From positions 1-44,438 of the forward strand of contig JAQXFY010000047.1 in assembly GCA_029006015.1 (NCBI GenBank): 44,438 nt of DNA, written 5' to 3'. This document shows, piece by piece, positions 29,276 through 37,598 of the stretch; position 1 is the first letter of the stretch, and each line of letters starts with the position of its first letter. The notes under the pieces were generated by a model, which worked only from the letters and a program-made list of their open reading frames with translations, had not been told where the DNA came from and ran no database searches. This stretch comes from a bacterium. Lineage in GTDB: Bacteria; Bacillota; Clostridia; Christensenellales; SUG1161. Both the position numbers and the translations under genes were made by a program.

Positions 29276-31417
29276 TCATTCGCTAAAGGTTACGATAACA
29301 TCCTGCCCCGTTGCCGACTGGGTGCCGGCCGCCGGGTTTTGGGAAACGGCCACGCCGCTTCCGCCCTGTATTTTCAGGTTAAGCCCATACGCACTCAGCC
29401 GGCTGAGGGCTTCGGGTATGCTCAGGCCGGTTACATCGGGCACCTCAACCGGCTGGCCCTCATCCTCGGCAAAGGGCTGATCGGTAACCGCCGTTACCGT
29501 CATGCCCGTATAAATCTCCTCCTCCGCGGCGGGGAACTGGCTAACCACGGTGCCGTCGCCCGTCAGGATGGCGTTAAGGCCGGCCTTGGCCAGTTCTTCA
29601 TCCGCCTGTTCGGCACTCATCCCCACCACATTGGGCACTTTAACGGTTTTAAGCACATCTTCTTCACCGGCCAGCGCATCCTTGGGCACTTTGTAATAAT
29701 TAAGCACGTTGGCAATGATCTTGCCCGCATAGGGGGCTGCGACCACGCTGCCGAAATCCACCGCGGTTTCGGGCTGGTTGACCAGCATCAGCACGGCAAA
29801 GCGCGGGTTATCCGCCGGGGCAAACCCGATGAAGGAGGATACATGCTTGCCCTGAACCAGCGCACCGTCTTTAAAAATCTGGGAAGTACCGGTTTTGCCG
29901 CCCACGCGGTAACCCGGCACATAGGCGCCCTTGATACCGTCGCGCACGGTAAACTCCAAAATCTCGCGCATGATGGCGGAAGTCGCCTCGCTGATAATGC
30001 GCTCCCCCTGCAAGGGGGTAAAATCCTGGATGACGTTGCCATCGCTGTCCTTAAGGCTTTGTACAAAATGGGGCGTCACCTTGGTGCCCCCATTGACAAC
30101 CGCGCTAAAGGCCGAGATAAGCTGGATGGGGGTTACCGAAATGGACTGGCCAAAGCCCATGCAGGCCAAATCGACATTTTGCACATATTGGACGGGGGTG
30201 ACGATGCCCTTGGCCTCGCCATAAAAATCGATCCCGGTATTTTGCCCAAAACCAAATTTTTCCAGGTAGGAATAAAAGCGCTCCTTGCCCAGCCGCAGGG
30301 CCAGGTCGATAAACACCGGGTTACAGGAGTTGCGCACGGCCTGCATCAGCGTTTGCGTGCCATGGGCGCCGGTGCGTTTCCAGCAGTGGATTTTAACGCC
30401 ATCTATGGTACGCCCGCCGCTGCAGGTAAAGGTGGAATCCGCCGTTACCACGCCTTCCTCCAGGGCGGAGGCCGTTGTGATAACCTTGAAGGTGGAACCC
30501 GGATCATACACATCCTGGATCATCGGGTTGCGGGACAGCGATTGCAGCAGCGCAATATCATTGCGCGGCACATTGTTTAGATCCATCGTCGGCCCGCCCG
30601 CCATGGCCAGCACGGCGCCGGTGTTGACATCCATAACGATGCATCCGGCAAACTGGGGGGTGTATTGCTCCATCACCTCGGCAACGGCCTGCTCGGCAAA
30701 GTGCTGGATGATGCTGTCGATGGTCAGCGTGGCATCCAATCCGGGCACCGGGGGCACATAATTTTCAACGGCATAGGGCAATTCCTCGCCGGTGATGGTG
30801 GTTTCGGTTTCCATGCGCCCGGGCTCGCCCTTTAAATATTTTTCGTAATAAGCTTCCAGGCCCTCCTGCCCCACGCCGTCGATGGTAACATACCCCAGCA
30901 CGCGCGAAAGCATCGTATTTTCGGGATAGACGCGCTTGCGGTCGGCCGTAAAGGCGACGCCCCTGAGTTTGAGCGCGCGCACCTTGTCGGCTTCCTCCTG
31001 CGTGATCTGGCGTTTTAAAAGCACCTCATATGCGCTGCGCGTGGCACGCTGCAAAATGACATCGCGCTCCACCCCGATGATGGGGGCCAGGGAATCGGCG
31101 ATGACATCGGCATTGCCGGCTTTTTCGATTTCCCGCGGATGCAGCACAAGCGCCTCGCAGGCAACGGATTGGGCCAAAAGCTCCCCGTTGACATCGCGAA
31201 TGGCGCCGCGCCAGGGCGTAATGATAAGCTCGCGCGTCCACTGATCCTGCGCCTTGGCCTGCAGCCAATCGCTTTTATACAACTGCAAATACGCCAGCCG
31301 CCCGATTAATAGCAGAAAAAGCGCACCCACTATGCCCAGCAGCCAGGTGATACGCTTTTGTGTGCGAATATCCGGTAATTGCAGCGCAATGGAGCGCCTG
31401 CGGGTTTTATGCTTCAC
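29276..31417 (-). CDS. Class B penicillin-binding protein (SpoVD/FtsI-like) with two C-terminal PASTA domains
   Basis: YDPGSTFKVITTASALE, SCNPVF, KTGTSQ; two PASTA repeats; GTG start with SD GCGGAGG overlapping the ftsL stop (GTGA). Confidence 0.93.
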   Translation of the reverse strand: MKHKTRRRSIALQLPDIRTQKRITWLLGIVGALFLLLIGRLAYLQLYKSDWLQAKAQDQWTRELIITPWRGAIRDVNGELLAQSVACEALVLHPREIEKAGNADVIADSLAPIIGVERDVILQRATRSAYEVLLKRQITQEEADKVRALKLRGVAFTADRKRVYPENTMLSRVLGYVTIDGVGQEGLEAYYEKYLKGEPGRMETETTITGEELPYAVENYVPPVPGLDATLTIDSIIQHFAEQAVAEVMEQYTPQFAGCIVMDVNTGAVLAMAGGPTMDLNNVPRNDIALLQSLSRNPMIQDVYDPGSTFKVITTASALEEGVVTADSTFTCSGGRTIDGVKIHCWKRTGAHGTQTLMQAVRNSCNPVFIDLALRLGKERFYSYLEKFGFGQNTGIDFYGEAKGIVTPVQYVQNVDLACMGFGQSISVTPIQLISAFSAVVNGGTKVTPHFVQSLKDSDGNVIQDFTPLQGERIISEATSAIMREILEFTVRDGIKGAYVPGYRVGGKTGTSQIFKDGALVQGKHVSSFIGFAPADNPRFAVLMLVNQPETAVDFGSVVAAPYAGKIIANVLNYYKVPKDALAGEEDVLKTVKVPNVVGMSAEQADEELAKAGLNAILTGDGTVVSQFPAAEEEIYTGMTVTAVTDQPFAEDEGQPVEVPDVTGLSIPEALSRLSAYGLNLKIQGGSGVAVSQNPAAGTQSATGQDVIVTFSE

Positions 31418-32007
31418 CCAAACAACCTCCGCATAATCTGAGTCCACCATGATGCATCCTGCCCAGCATCGATAACATCGCCAGGTGTGCCCGGCTGCTC
31501 ATCCATAACGGGGGCCTGAGGGGCATTTTCCACCACGCACAGCTGATCCTGCGTCGGGTTCTGAAGGCCCAATTCCTGCGCCTTATTCAGAACCATGCCC
31601 AGATCCTGCGCCGAGGCCAGTTCCGTCAGCAGGCGGGTCTGCTCCTCATTCAGGGTCTCGATGTTGGCTTTCATGCACTGGATCTCATAATTTTGCTGCG
31701 AAATCATGGCGTAGCGCCCAATGACCAACGCCGCCAGCGCAAACGCCGCGCCCATGATCGCAAAGCGCCCCAATATCTGCGCGAAGGATAACCGCGGCAT
31801 CCGGACAGCCAGCGTGCGCGTGTGGATATCCGTGTGCGGGGCGCGCGGCTGCGGTTTGGGCTGCTGAGGAGCCTGCTGAGGCCTGCGCGGTTGCCTGGCA
31901 GGCGGTGCAGGCTGATATGCCGGGGCCAGTGCATTGGCGCCCCGGGTCATCGAAGACGAACTTGTCCCGCGGCGCACCGCCTTGGGCTGGATATTGGATG
32001 CACTCAC
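31414..32007 (-). CDS. FtsL-like bitopic division protein with long Pro-rich N-terminus
   Basis: Position between rsmH and the PBP; one TM segment followed by a coiled-coil-like stretch. Confidence 0.65.
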   Translation of the reverse strand: MSASNIQPKAVRRGTSSSSMTRGANALAPAYQPAPPARQPRRPQQAPQQPKPQPRAPHTDIHTRTLAVRMPRLSFAQILGRFAIMGAAFALAALVIGRYAMISQQNYEIQCMKANIETLNEEQTRLLTELASAQDLGMVLNKAQELGLQNPTQDQLCVVENAPQAPVMDEQPGTPGDVIDAGQDASWWTQIMRRLFG

Positions 32008-32035
32008 AGGCTATTCCTCGCTTTCCGGAAGTATT

Positions 32036-32974
32036 CTATCGGCGGCGGGCCGTCCTTAGGCGGGCGCTCCGGCTTCTGGGGTTTTGGTCCAACTCCTGCG
32101 CCGAAGCGGTAACGCTTTTTTCCGGCCGGTAAATGACAGGTTTTTTGCCGCATACACACACCGGCGCTTCACGCGGGCAGGTGCACGGATCGGCCAGGCG
32201 CTGGAAGGTACGCTTGGCGATGCGATCCTCCAGCGAATGGAAGGTAATAACCACCAGCACCCCGCCGGGTTTTAAACACCCAACCAGGCCCTCCAGGGCC
32301 TCCCCCAGGCCATCAAGCTCTCCATTTACCTCGATACGCACGGCCTGGAACAGGCGGCGTGCCGGATGCTGGTCGGCCTCGCGCGCCGGCCTGGGAATGG
32401 CAGCGCGGGCAATATCCGCCAATTGGCGTGTGGTGGCGATGGGGCTTTTTCCCCTTTCGGCCACGATACGCTGGGCCATGCGGCGGGCAAAGCGTTCCTC
32501 CCCATATTCGCGAAGGATGCGCTCCAGCTGCTGGGCGCTGTAGCCGTTAACCACATCATAAGCGCTCAACGCCTGGCGCCTGTCCATGCGCATATCCAGC
32601 GGCGCGTCCTGCTGGTAGCTGAACCCGCGGGCCGCATCATCCAGCTGGGGGCTGGAAACGCCAAGATCCACCAGCGCGCCATCCAACGGCCCAATGCCGT
32701 TTTCCTCCAGCAGACGCGGGGCCTCAAAAAAGTTGCCCCTGATCAAGTGGTATGCAGCCCCGGTGGCTTTCAGCCTTTCATCGGCCGCAGCCAGGGCGGC
32801 ATCATCCCGATCGATGCCCACCAAAAGCCCGCCGGGCGCAATGGCCTTGGCCAGGCGGCTGGCATGCCCCGCTCCCCCTACCGTGCCATCCAGGATCACC
32901 TGGCCTGGCTGTGGGGCGAGGGCTGACAGCACGCCCTCCATCAAAACCGGAATGTGAAAAAAATCAGATGCCAT
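32036..32974 (-). CDS. rsmH: 16S rRNA m4C1402 methyltransferase RsmH (MraW)
   Basis: FHIPVLMEGVLSAL, DGTVGGAGHASRL, DLGVSSPQLDDAARGFSYQQDAPLDMRMD. Confidence 0.96.
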   Translation of the reverse strand: MASDFFHIPVLMEGVLSALAPQPGQVILDGTVGGAGHASRLAKAIAPGGLLVGIDRDDAALAAADERLKATGAAYHLIRGNFFEAPRLLEENGIGPLDGALVDLGVSSPQLDDAARGFSYQQDAPLDMRMDRRQALSAYDVVNGYSAQQLERILREYGEERFARRMAQRIVAERGKSPIATTRQLADIARAAIPRPAREADQHPARRLFQAVRIEVNGELDGLGEALEGLVGCLKPGGVLVVITFHSLEDRIAKRTFQRLADPCTCPREAPVCVCGKKPVIYRPEKSVTASAQELDQNPRSRSARLRTARRR

Positions 32975-33431
32975 GTTCAGCCGCCGCCGGCAGGATATCG
33001 GTGGAGAAATTCTCCTCGATTTCGCACGAATGCTTGTGCCAGGCTTCGGCATCCCAAATTTCCACCTGGTTGAGCATGCCGATCATGACGACATCGCGCG
33101 AAAGATTGGCAAACTGCCGCAGCTCCGCCGGAAGCAGCACACGGCCCTGCTTATCCGTTTCGCACTCGTACGAACCGGAATACAACCGGCGCATGTAATC
33201 CCGCAGCTTACCGCTGGTGGTGGGAAGCTGGGCGAGTTTCTCGCTCATCGCGTCCATTTCCTCCAGCGACATGGCCACCAGGCACTGCGCATCGTTGCCC
33301 TGCGTGATGATGAAATGCTCCCCCAACCGCTCCCGAAAGCGTGCCGGCATAAACACACGGCCCTTGGGATCGAGCGTGTAGTTATATTTGCCGGTTAAGC
33401 TGGTAAAGGGGCGCGGCACGGGGTTCACCAC
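32964..33431 (-). CDS. mraZ: Transcriptional regulator MraZ (start uncertain)
   Basis: TGKYNYTLDPKGRVFMPARFRERLGEHFIITQG; DKQGRVLLPAELRQFANLSRDVVMIG. Confidence 0.93.
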   Translation of the reverse strand: MVNPVPRPFTSLTGKYNYTLDPKGRVFMPARFRERLGEHFIITQGNDAQCLVAMSLEEMDAMSEKLAQLPTTSGKLRDYMRRLYSGSYECETDKQGRVLLPAELRQFANLSRDVVMIGMLNQVEIWDAEAWHKHSCEIEENFSTDILPAAAEHGI

Positions 33432-33476
33432 CTGAAAATGGAATAAAAGGGTACAGGAATCTCATCCTGCTGTTCC

Positions 33477-33505
33477 ACTATACACCACTAGCATGGGATT
33501 TGCAA
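33477..33505 (-). promoter_or_regulatory. Putative sigma-A promoter for the dcw cluster
   Basis: Minus strand TTGCAA-N17-TATAGT, about 45 nt upstream of mraZ. Confidence 0.55.
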
Positions 33506-33564
33506 CCCTTTTTCCCCACTTTCTATGCACAATGCACCCCCATTCATCCCCAAGGGCAGCAAAA

Positions 33565-33592
33565 AAGCCGGAGCCCTTTCGGGCCCCGGCTT
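33565..33592 (-). terminator. Terminator downstream of the metallophosphoesterase
   Basis: AAGCCGGAGCCC-TTTC-GGGCCCCGGCTT; T tract on minus strand. Confidence 0.75.
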
Positions 33593-33613
33593 CGGCGTGC
33601 CAAATCAACTATT

Positions 33614-34306
33614 CTAAAAGATTTCTGCCAGCGTAAAATGCAGATAATCGCAGGAAACAAGGCGGTAGGTGCAGCCATTGCGCTCGCCTTCAAAGGCCAG
33701 CGCACTTCCCGGCCCATGCAGATGGCCGTACAGCACCTGGCGCACGCCATATTCGGCAAAAAGCTCGGTAAAGACGGAGGCATCCTGCCGGTCGTTAAAA
33801 GGCGGAAAGTGCATCATAACCAGGGGGGATTTATCGGGGAACCTGCGTGCGGCATCTTTAAGCGACAGGCGCATGCGCTCCCCTTCCCGGCGGTAGATGC
33901 GCTCGTCATCGGCGGTATAATCCGATTTCCCCGGGCAGCTCCACCCGCGGCTGCCGCAGATCACCCAATCGCCCAGTGCAATGGCATCGTTTTGCAGGGC
34001 ATAGCCCTGCTTGCCCAGTGCCTCGCGCACCCGGGTAACGCTGCCCCACCAGTAATCATGGTTGCCCCGCAGCAGCACTTTATACCCCGGCAGCTCCCGG
34101 ATGGCATTAAGATCCTCCCGTGCCTGATCCATGGTCATCGCCCAGCTGATATCACCCGGGATCAAAACAGCATCGTCCTGTCCCACTTTTCCCCACCAGT
34201 CGGCTTTGATTTTTTCCCAATGATCGCCCCAATGCAGGCCAAACATATCCATATCTTTGCCCTGCCCGCCCGGCAGATGCAAATCGCTAATGGCAAAAAG
34301 CCGCAC
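33614..34306 (-). CDS. Metallophosphoesterase
   Basis: FAISDLHLPGG, LIPGDISWAM, LLRGNHDYWW, GHLHG; GTG start after GGGGGAT. Confidence 0.88.
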   Translation of the reverse strand: MRLFAISDLHLPGGQGKDMDMFGLHWGDHWEKIKADWWGKVGQDDAVLIPGDISWAMTMDQAREDLNAIRELPGYKVLLRGNHDYWWGSVTRVREALGKQGYALQNDAIALGDWVICGSRGWSCPGKSDYTADDERIYRREGERMRLSLKDAARRFPDKSPLVMMHFPPFNDRQDASVFTELFAEYGVRQVLYGHLHGPGSALAFEGERNGCTYRLVSCDYLHFTLAEIF

Positions 34307-34338
34307 GCCTATCCCCCTTTCTTCCTTTTTTAGAAAAA

Positions 34339-34364
34339 GCCCCGGCGCCTGGAGGCACCGGGGC
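34339..34364 (-). terminator. Intrinsic terminator
   Basis: GCCCCGG-GCC/GGC-CCGGGGC stem; TTTTT on minus strand. Confidence 0.75.
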
Positions 34365-34374
34365 ATAACGCCGG

Positions 34375-34797
34375 TTACTGAGCGCGCTCATCGAGGGGCA
34401 GGTCTTCCTCATCCTCGTCCTCGAGCTCATCCTCGCCATCCATGGGCATGGGAACCTCCATGGGTTCATCGACGACATCCACTTCATCCTCGTCGATCTC
34501 TTCCTGTTCATCCTCTACGGGAATAAACCCATCCTCGTCTTCCTCATCGGGCTCCACATCATCCTGGGGCTCCGATACCACGGCCGCAACCGCGGAGGCC
34601 TTGCCCAGCGCCTCCCGCAGGCAGATACGGCATAAATCCTCGCCCGGCATGGCGGGGCGCTGGCCGCATTCAATGCATAGCTCGGGCGTTTCTTCCCATC
34701 CGCCCCCACCTTTTAGATCGCGCTTGCAGACATCGCAATACTTTTCGCCTTCCGGCATATAGTTAAGTTCGCACCGGGGGCATTTGACCAGTTTCAT
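34375..34797 (-). CDS. Small double zinc-ribbon protein with extremely acidic C-terminal tail
   Basis: CPRC...CDVC and CIEC...CRIC, then a D/E-rich tail. Confidence 0.65.
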   Translation of the reverse strand: MKLVKCPRCELNYMPEGEKYCDVCKRDLKGGGGWEETPELCIECGQRPAMPGEDLCRICLREALGKASAVAAVVSEPQDDVEPDEEDEDGFIPVEDEQEEIDEDEVDVVDEPMEVPMPMDGEDELEDEDEEDLPLDERAQ

Positions 34798-34819
34798 CTA
34801 TGTCCACTCCTTTGGCATG

Positions 34820-34837
34820 GATAAGCTTTAGCTTATC
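34820..34837. repeat. Inverted repeat GATAAGCT-TT-AGCTTATC
   Basis: Perfect 8-bp arms 22 nt upstream of the zinc-ribbon gene start. Confidence 0.6.
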
Positions 34838-34935
34838 ACAGGCATGCTATGCATGGCCCGATGAAATCGCCAGAGCATGCTGGTTTTCACCGCGCTAAGA
34901 GGATGGGACCGGGCAGCGCCCGCCCAAGCCACACG

Positions 34936-35283
34936 TTAGGCTTTATCCACCGTAATCATGGCAAAGAAGGTTAAATCCCCCTGGCCATTGTTGGCGATGG
35001 CATGCGCGCCATCCTGGCAGATCAGCGTATCGCCGGCATGCAGCTCCACCTGGCGGCCATCGTCGCTGGCCAGCGCGCTGCCGGATAAAATAAAGAAGGT
35101 TTCCGCTTCCCCATCATGACGGTGCTCGCCAATGGAGCAGCCGGGCCCCAGCGTCAGCTTGGCCATCAGGCGGACATTCCGGGGCAGGCCCTGCCGGGTG
35201 ATATGCTCGATAACCGCATCGCCCTGGCCGCCGCGCATGTTTGTGCGGATTTCCTTTTCCCACTGTGTGGCTGTATAAACCAT
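34936..35283 (-). CDS. Cupin domain protein
   Basis: LTLGPGCSIGEHRHDGEAETFFILSGSA...LHAGDTLICQDGAHAIAN. Confidence 0.85.
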   Translation of the reverse strand: MVYTATQWEKEIRTNMRGGQGDAVIEHITRQGLPRNVRLMAKLTLGPGCSIGEHRHDGEAETFFILSGSALASDDGRQVELHAGDTLICQDGAHAIANNGQGDLTFFAMITVDKA

Positions 35284-35354
35284 TTTTGTCCCCGCTTTCC
35301 GTTTATATTAAGCCCTTAAAGGGCCCCCGGTATGGGAAAATCCCCACCCGGCTC

Positions 35355-36131
35355 CTATTGATCCGGCGCGTTGCGCTGGTAAAGGATGTTTAGGCCAATC
35401 AGCGTCAGCTCCGGGTTGATGGTGTGGATGGCATCCGATTCGGCTGCGATCAGGCTGGCCAGCCCGCCCGTAGCCACCACGCGCACATCGGGGCAGCCCA
35501 TCTCCCGCCGCATACGCCGCACAATATATTCCACCTGGCCGATATATCCATAGATAATGCCGCTTTGCAGGTTGGTTACCGTCGAACGGTTGATGACATT
35601 GGCGGGGCGGTCCAACTCCACCTTCATCAGGCGCGCCGTGCGCTCCACCAAAGCATCGCTTGCCACCTTGAGGCCGGGGCAGATACATCCGCCCAAAAAC
35701 TCCCCTTTTTCCGAGATGGCGCCAAAGGAGGTGGCCGTACCAAAGTCGATGATAATGGCGGGTCCTCCATAAAGGGCATGGGTAGCCACCGCATTGACGA
35801 TGCGGTCGCTGCCCAGTTCCCTCGGGTTATCATAACGCAGGGCAATGCCGGTTTTGATGCCGGGGCCCACGATGATGGGTTTTACCTTAAAGAAGGTTTG
35901 GATCATATGCTCCAGCGTATAATTGATGGTAGGCACAACCGAGGAGATAATAGCCCCCTTAACATCCCCAATATGCAGCCCCGTATACCGGAACAAATCG
36001 ACAAAGGTGATGCCATATTCATCCGAGGTGGAGACACGGTTGGTTGCCACGCGCCAGGAATGCATTTTTTTGCCGTTATCAAATACCCCGCACTTGATAT
36101 TGGTGTTGCCTACATCCATCACTAAAATCAT
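35355..36131 (-). CDS. coaX: Type III pantothenate kinase
   Basis: MDVGNTNIKCGVF; GSDRIVNAVAT; IIDFGTATSFGAI; GCICPGL. Confidence 0.95.
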   Translation of the reverse strand: MILVMDVGNTNIKCGVFDNGKKMHSWRVATNRVSTSDEYGITFVDLFRYTGLHIGDVKGAIISSVVPTINYTLEHMIQTFFKVKPIIVGPGIKTGIALRYDNPRELGSDRIVNAVATHALYGGPAIIIDFGTATSFGAISEKGEFLGGCICPGLKVASDALVERTARLMKVELDRPANVINRSTVTNLQSGIIYGYIGQVEYIVRRMRREMGCPDVRVVATGGLASLIAAESDAIHTINPELTLIGLNILYQRNAPDQ

Positions 36132-36143
36132 GCGATACAATCC

Positions 36144-36734
36144 CTACCTAAAGCCCTTGGATTTGCGAAGCGCATGCACCACGGGGATACACACGATAGC
36201 CGCCACCGCCGCCTCCGGCAAGCCGTTTGTAGCCGCTATGACCACAAACGTTTTGGCCACCGCAGCAGTGGACATGGAAAACGCTTGTGCCAGCTGCTGG
36301 GCGCCAAGCACATAAATCAGCCCTAAAAACGCCACGGTATTGCACAACGAGCCTGCCACCGCCGCCACGCCCGTGGCAACCGCGCCGGGCGCGCGCGAAA
36401 GCAGTTTCTGCGTGCCATAAACCGCCAGCGGCACAAGCAGGCGCGGAACAAAAATGCAGGTGTACATCACCACCGGCATATCCAGCAGCGGCACCAGAAG
36501 CCCCGCTTCCGATGGCGCCATCAGCGAGCGGATCAGGCTGGTCACACCAAACATCAGCCCCAGGAACAGGCCGCATTTCAGCCCCATAACAAGCGTGCCA
36601 ATAGCCACCGGCACGCACATCAGCGTAATCTGAATGGGGCCGATGGGGATATATCCCAGGGGCGTCAGCCCGAGCACAAACATGAGGGCCGCAAGAAGGG
36701 CCGTCGTCGCCAGCCAAACCGTTTTTTTGTTCAT
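36144..36734 (-). CDS. ECF transporter S component, probable pantothenate transporter PanT
   Basis: MNKKTVWLATTALLAALMFVLGLTPLGYIPIGPIQITLMCVPVAIG; adjacent to coaX. Confidence 0.75.
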   Translation of the reverse strand: MNKKTVWLATTALLAALMFVLGLTPLGYIPIGPIQITLMCVPVAIGTLVMGLKCGLFLGLMFGVTSLIRSLMAPSEAGLLVPLLDMPVVMYTCIFVPRLLVPLAVYGTQKLLSRAPGAVATGVAAVAGSLCNTVAFLGLIYVLGAQQLAQAFSMSTAAVAKTFVVIAATNGLPEAAVAAIVCIPVVHALRKSKGFR

Positions 36735-36792
36735 GAAATTCCCTCCGTTCAAGTTCACATTGGATACCTGACGCGCAACAAAAAGAAACACC

Positions 36793-36827
36793 AAACGTCC
36801 GGTTTTCGGCATGAAATACCGGCGTTT
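36793..36827 (-). ncRNA. Leader hairpin with two bulged A residues (pan-motif-like candidate)
   Basis: RNA AAACG-CCGGU-(A)-UUUC-AUGCC-GAAA-ACCGG-(A)-CGUUU at the predicted 5' end of the panT-coaX transcript. Confidence 0.4.
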
Positions 36828-36832
36828 AGCGC

Positions 36833-36861
36833 ATTATACATTCGCGCGCGCACTTTGTAAA
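36833..36861 (-). promoter_or_regulatory. Putative sigma-A promoter for panT-coaX
   Basis: Minus strand TTTACA-N17-TATAAT. Confidence 0.65.
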
Positions 36862-36995
36862 GGGCGCGCTTCTATTTTTGCTTGCCGTTCTTTCCTATGT
36901 TGCCCGGCAAACCGGGCGCTGTTAGCCGGCATATTTTGCCGTGCGCGGGCACCTGCCGATGCACAACTGCCCACAGGATGGTATAATCATGTAAA

Positions 36996-37523
36996 TTAAT
37001 TGAGCAGCACGATGGTGTAGTTGATAACCGTTGCAAAGCATAGCCAAAGCACATAGGGGATCATCAGCCACGCTGCCTGCGGCCTGACCCGGGCCTGATA
37101 AATTATATTAAGCGCGCACAGGCCCAGCATGCCCACCAGGATAAACAGCGCAGCCGCCGGCATGTACAGCCGAAAGAAAACCGCCGTCCAAACAAGGTTA
37201 AGGCCCAGCTGTACGCCAAGCGCCCGCAGCGCGGTATGTTTATCCCGGGAAGGGGGCGCCATAAAAAGCAGCAGCGCCACAACATACAACAGCACATACA
37301 GCGCCCCCCATACAATGGCAAATACCGGGGCGGGCGGCTGGAAGGCAGGTTTTTGGATCAGGGTGTACCAAGCGCTGTGCGTATCGGTTACAAGGGCAGC
37401 GGCAGCAGCCGGAATACCAACCAGCAGCAGCGCCCAAAGCCAGGGCTTCCACGCAAAGGTTTTTTGTTCTTTCTGCCCGCTTTCCCCGGCCGCAGCGGCA
37501 TGTTGTTTTTTCTTTCTTTTCAT
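36996..37523 (-). CDS. TspO/MBR family protein
   Basis: WYTLIQKPAFQPPAPVFAIVWGALYVLLYVVALLLF; LGLNLVWTAVFF. Confidence 0.88.
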   Translation of the reverse strand: MKRKKKQHAAAAGESGQKEQKTFAWKPWLWALLLVGIPAAAAALVTDTHSAWYTLIQKPAFQPPAPVFAIVWGALYVLLYVVALLLFMAPPSRDKHTALRALGVQLGLNLVWTAVFFRLYMPAAALFILVGMLGLCALNIIYQARVRPQAAWLMIPYVLWLCFATVINYTIVLLN

Positions 37524-37598
37524 GTTATCCCCTTCTTTCCGAGGATAACCTATGCATTTTACAGTGTTTCCATACGCCCATTTTAAAGGAGGTACGTT

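Noticed and set aside
27816-29480. 554-aa plus-strand ORF antisense to murE
   Set aside because: Shadow ORF of murE; His/Ala/Gly-rich and without domain signatures.
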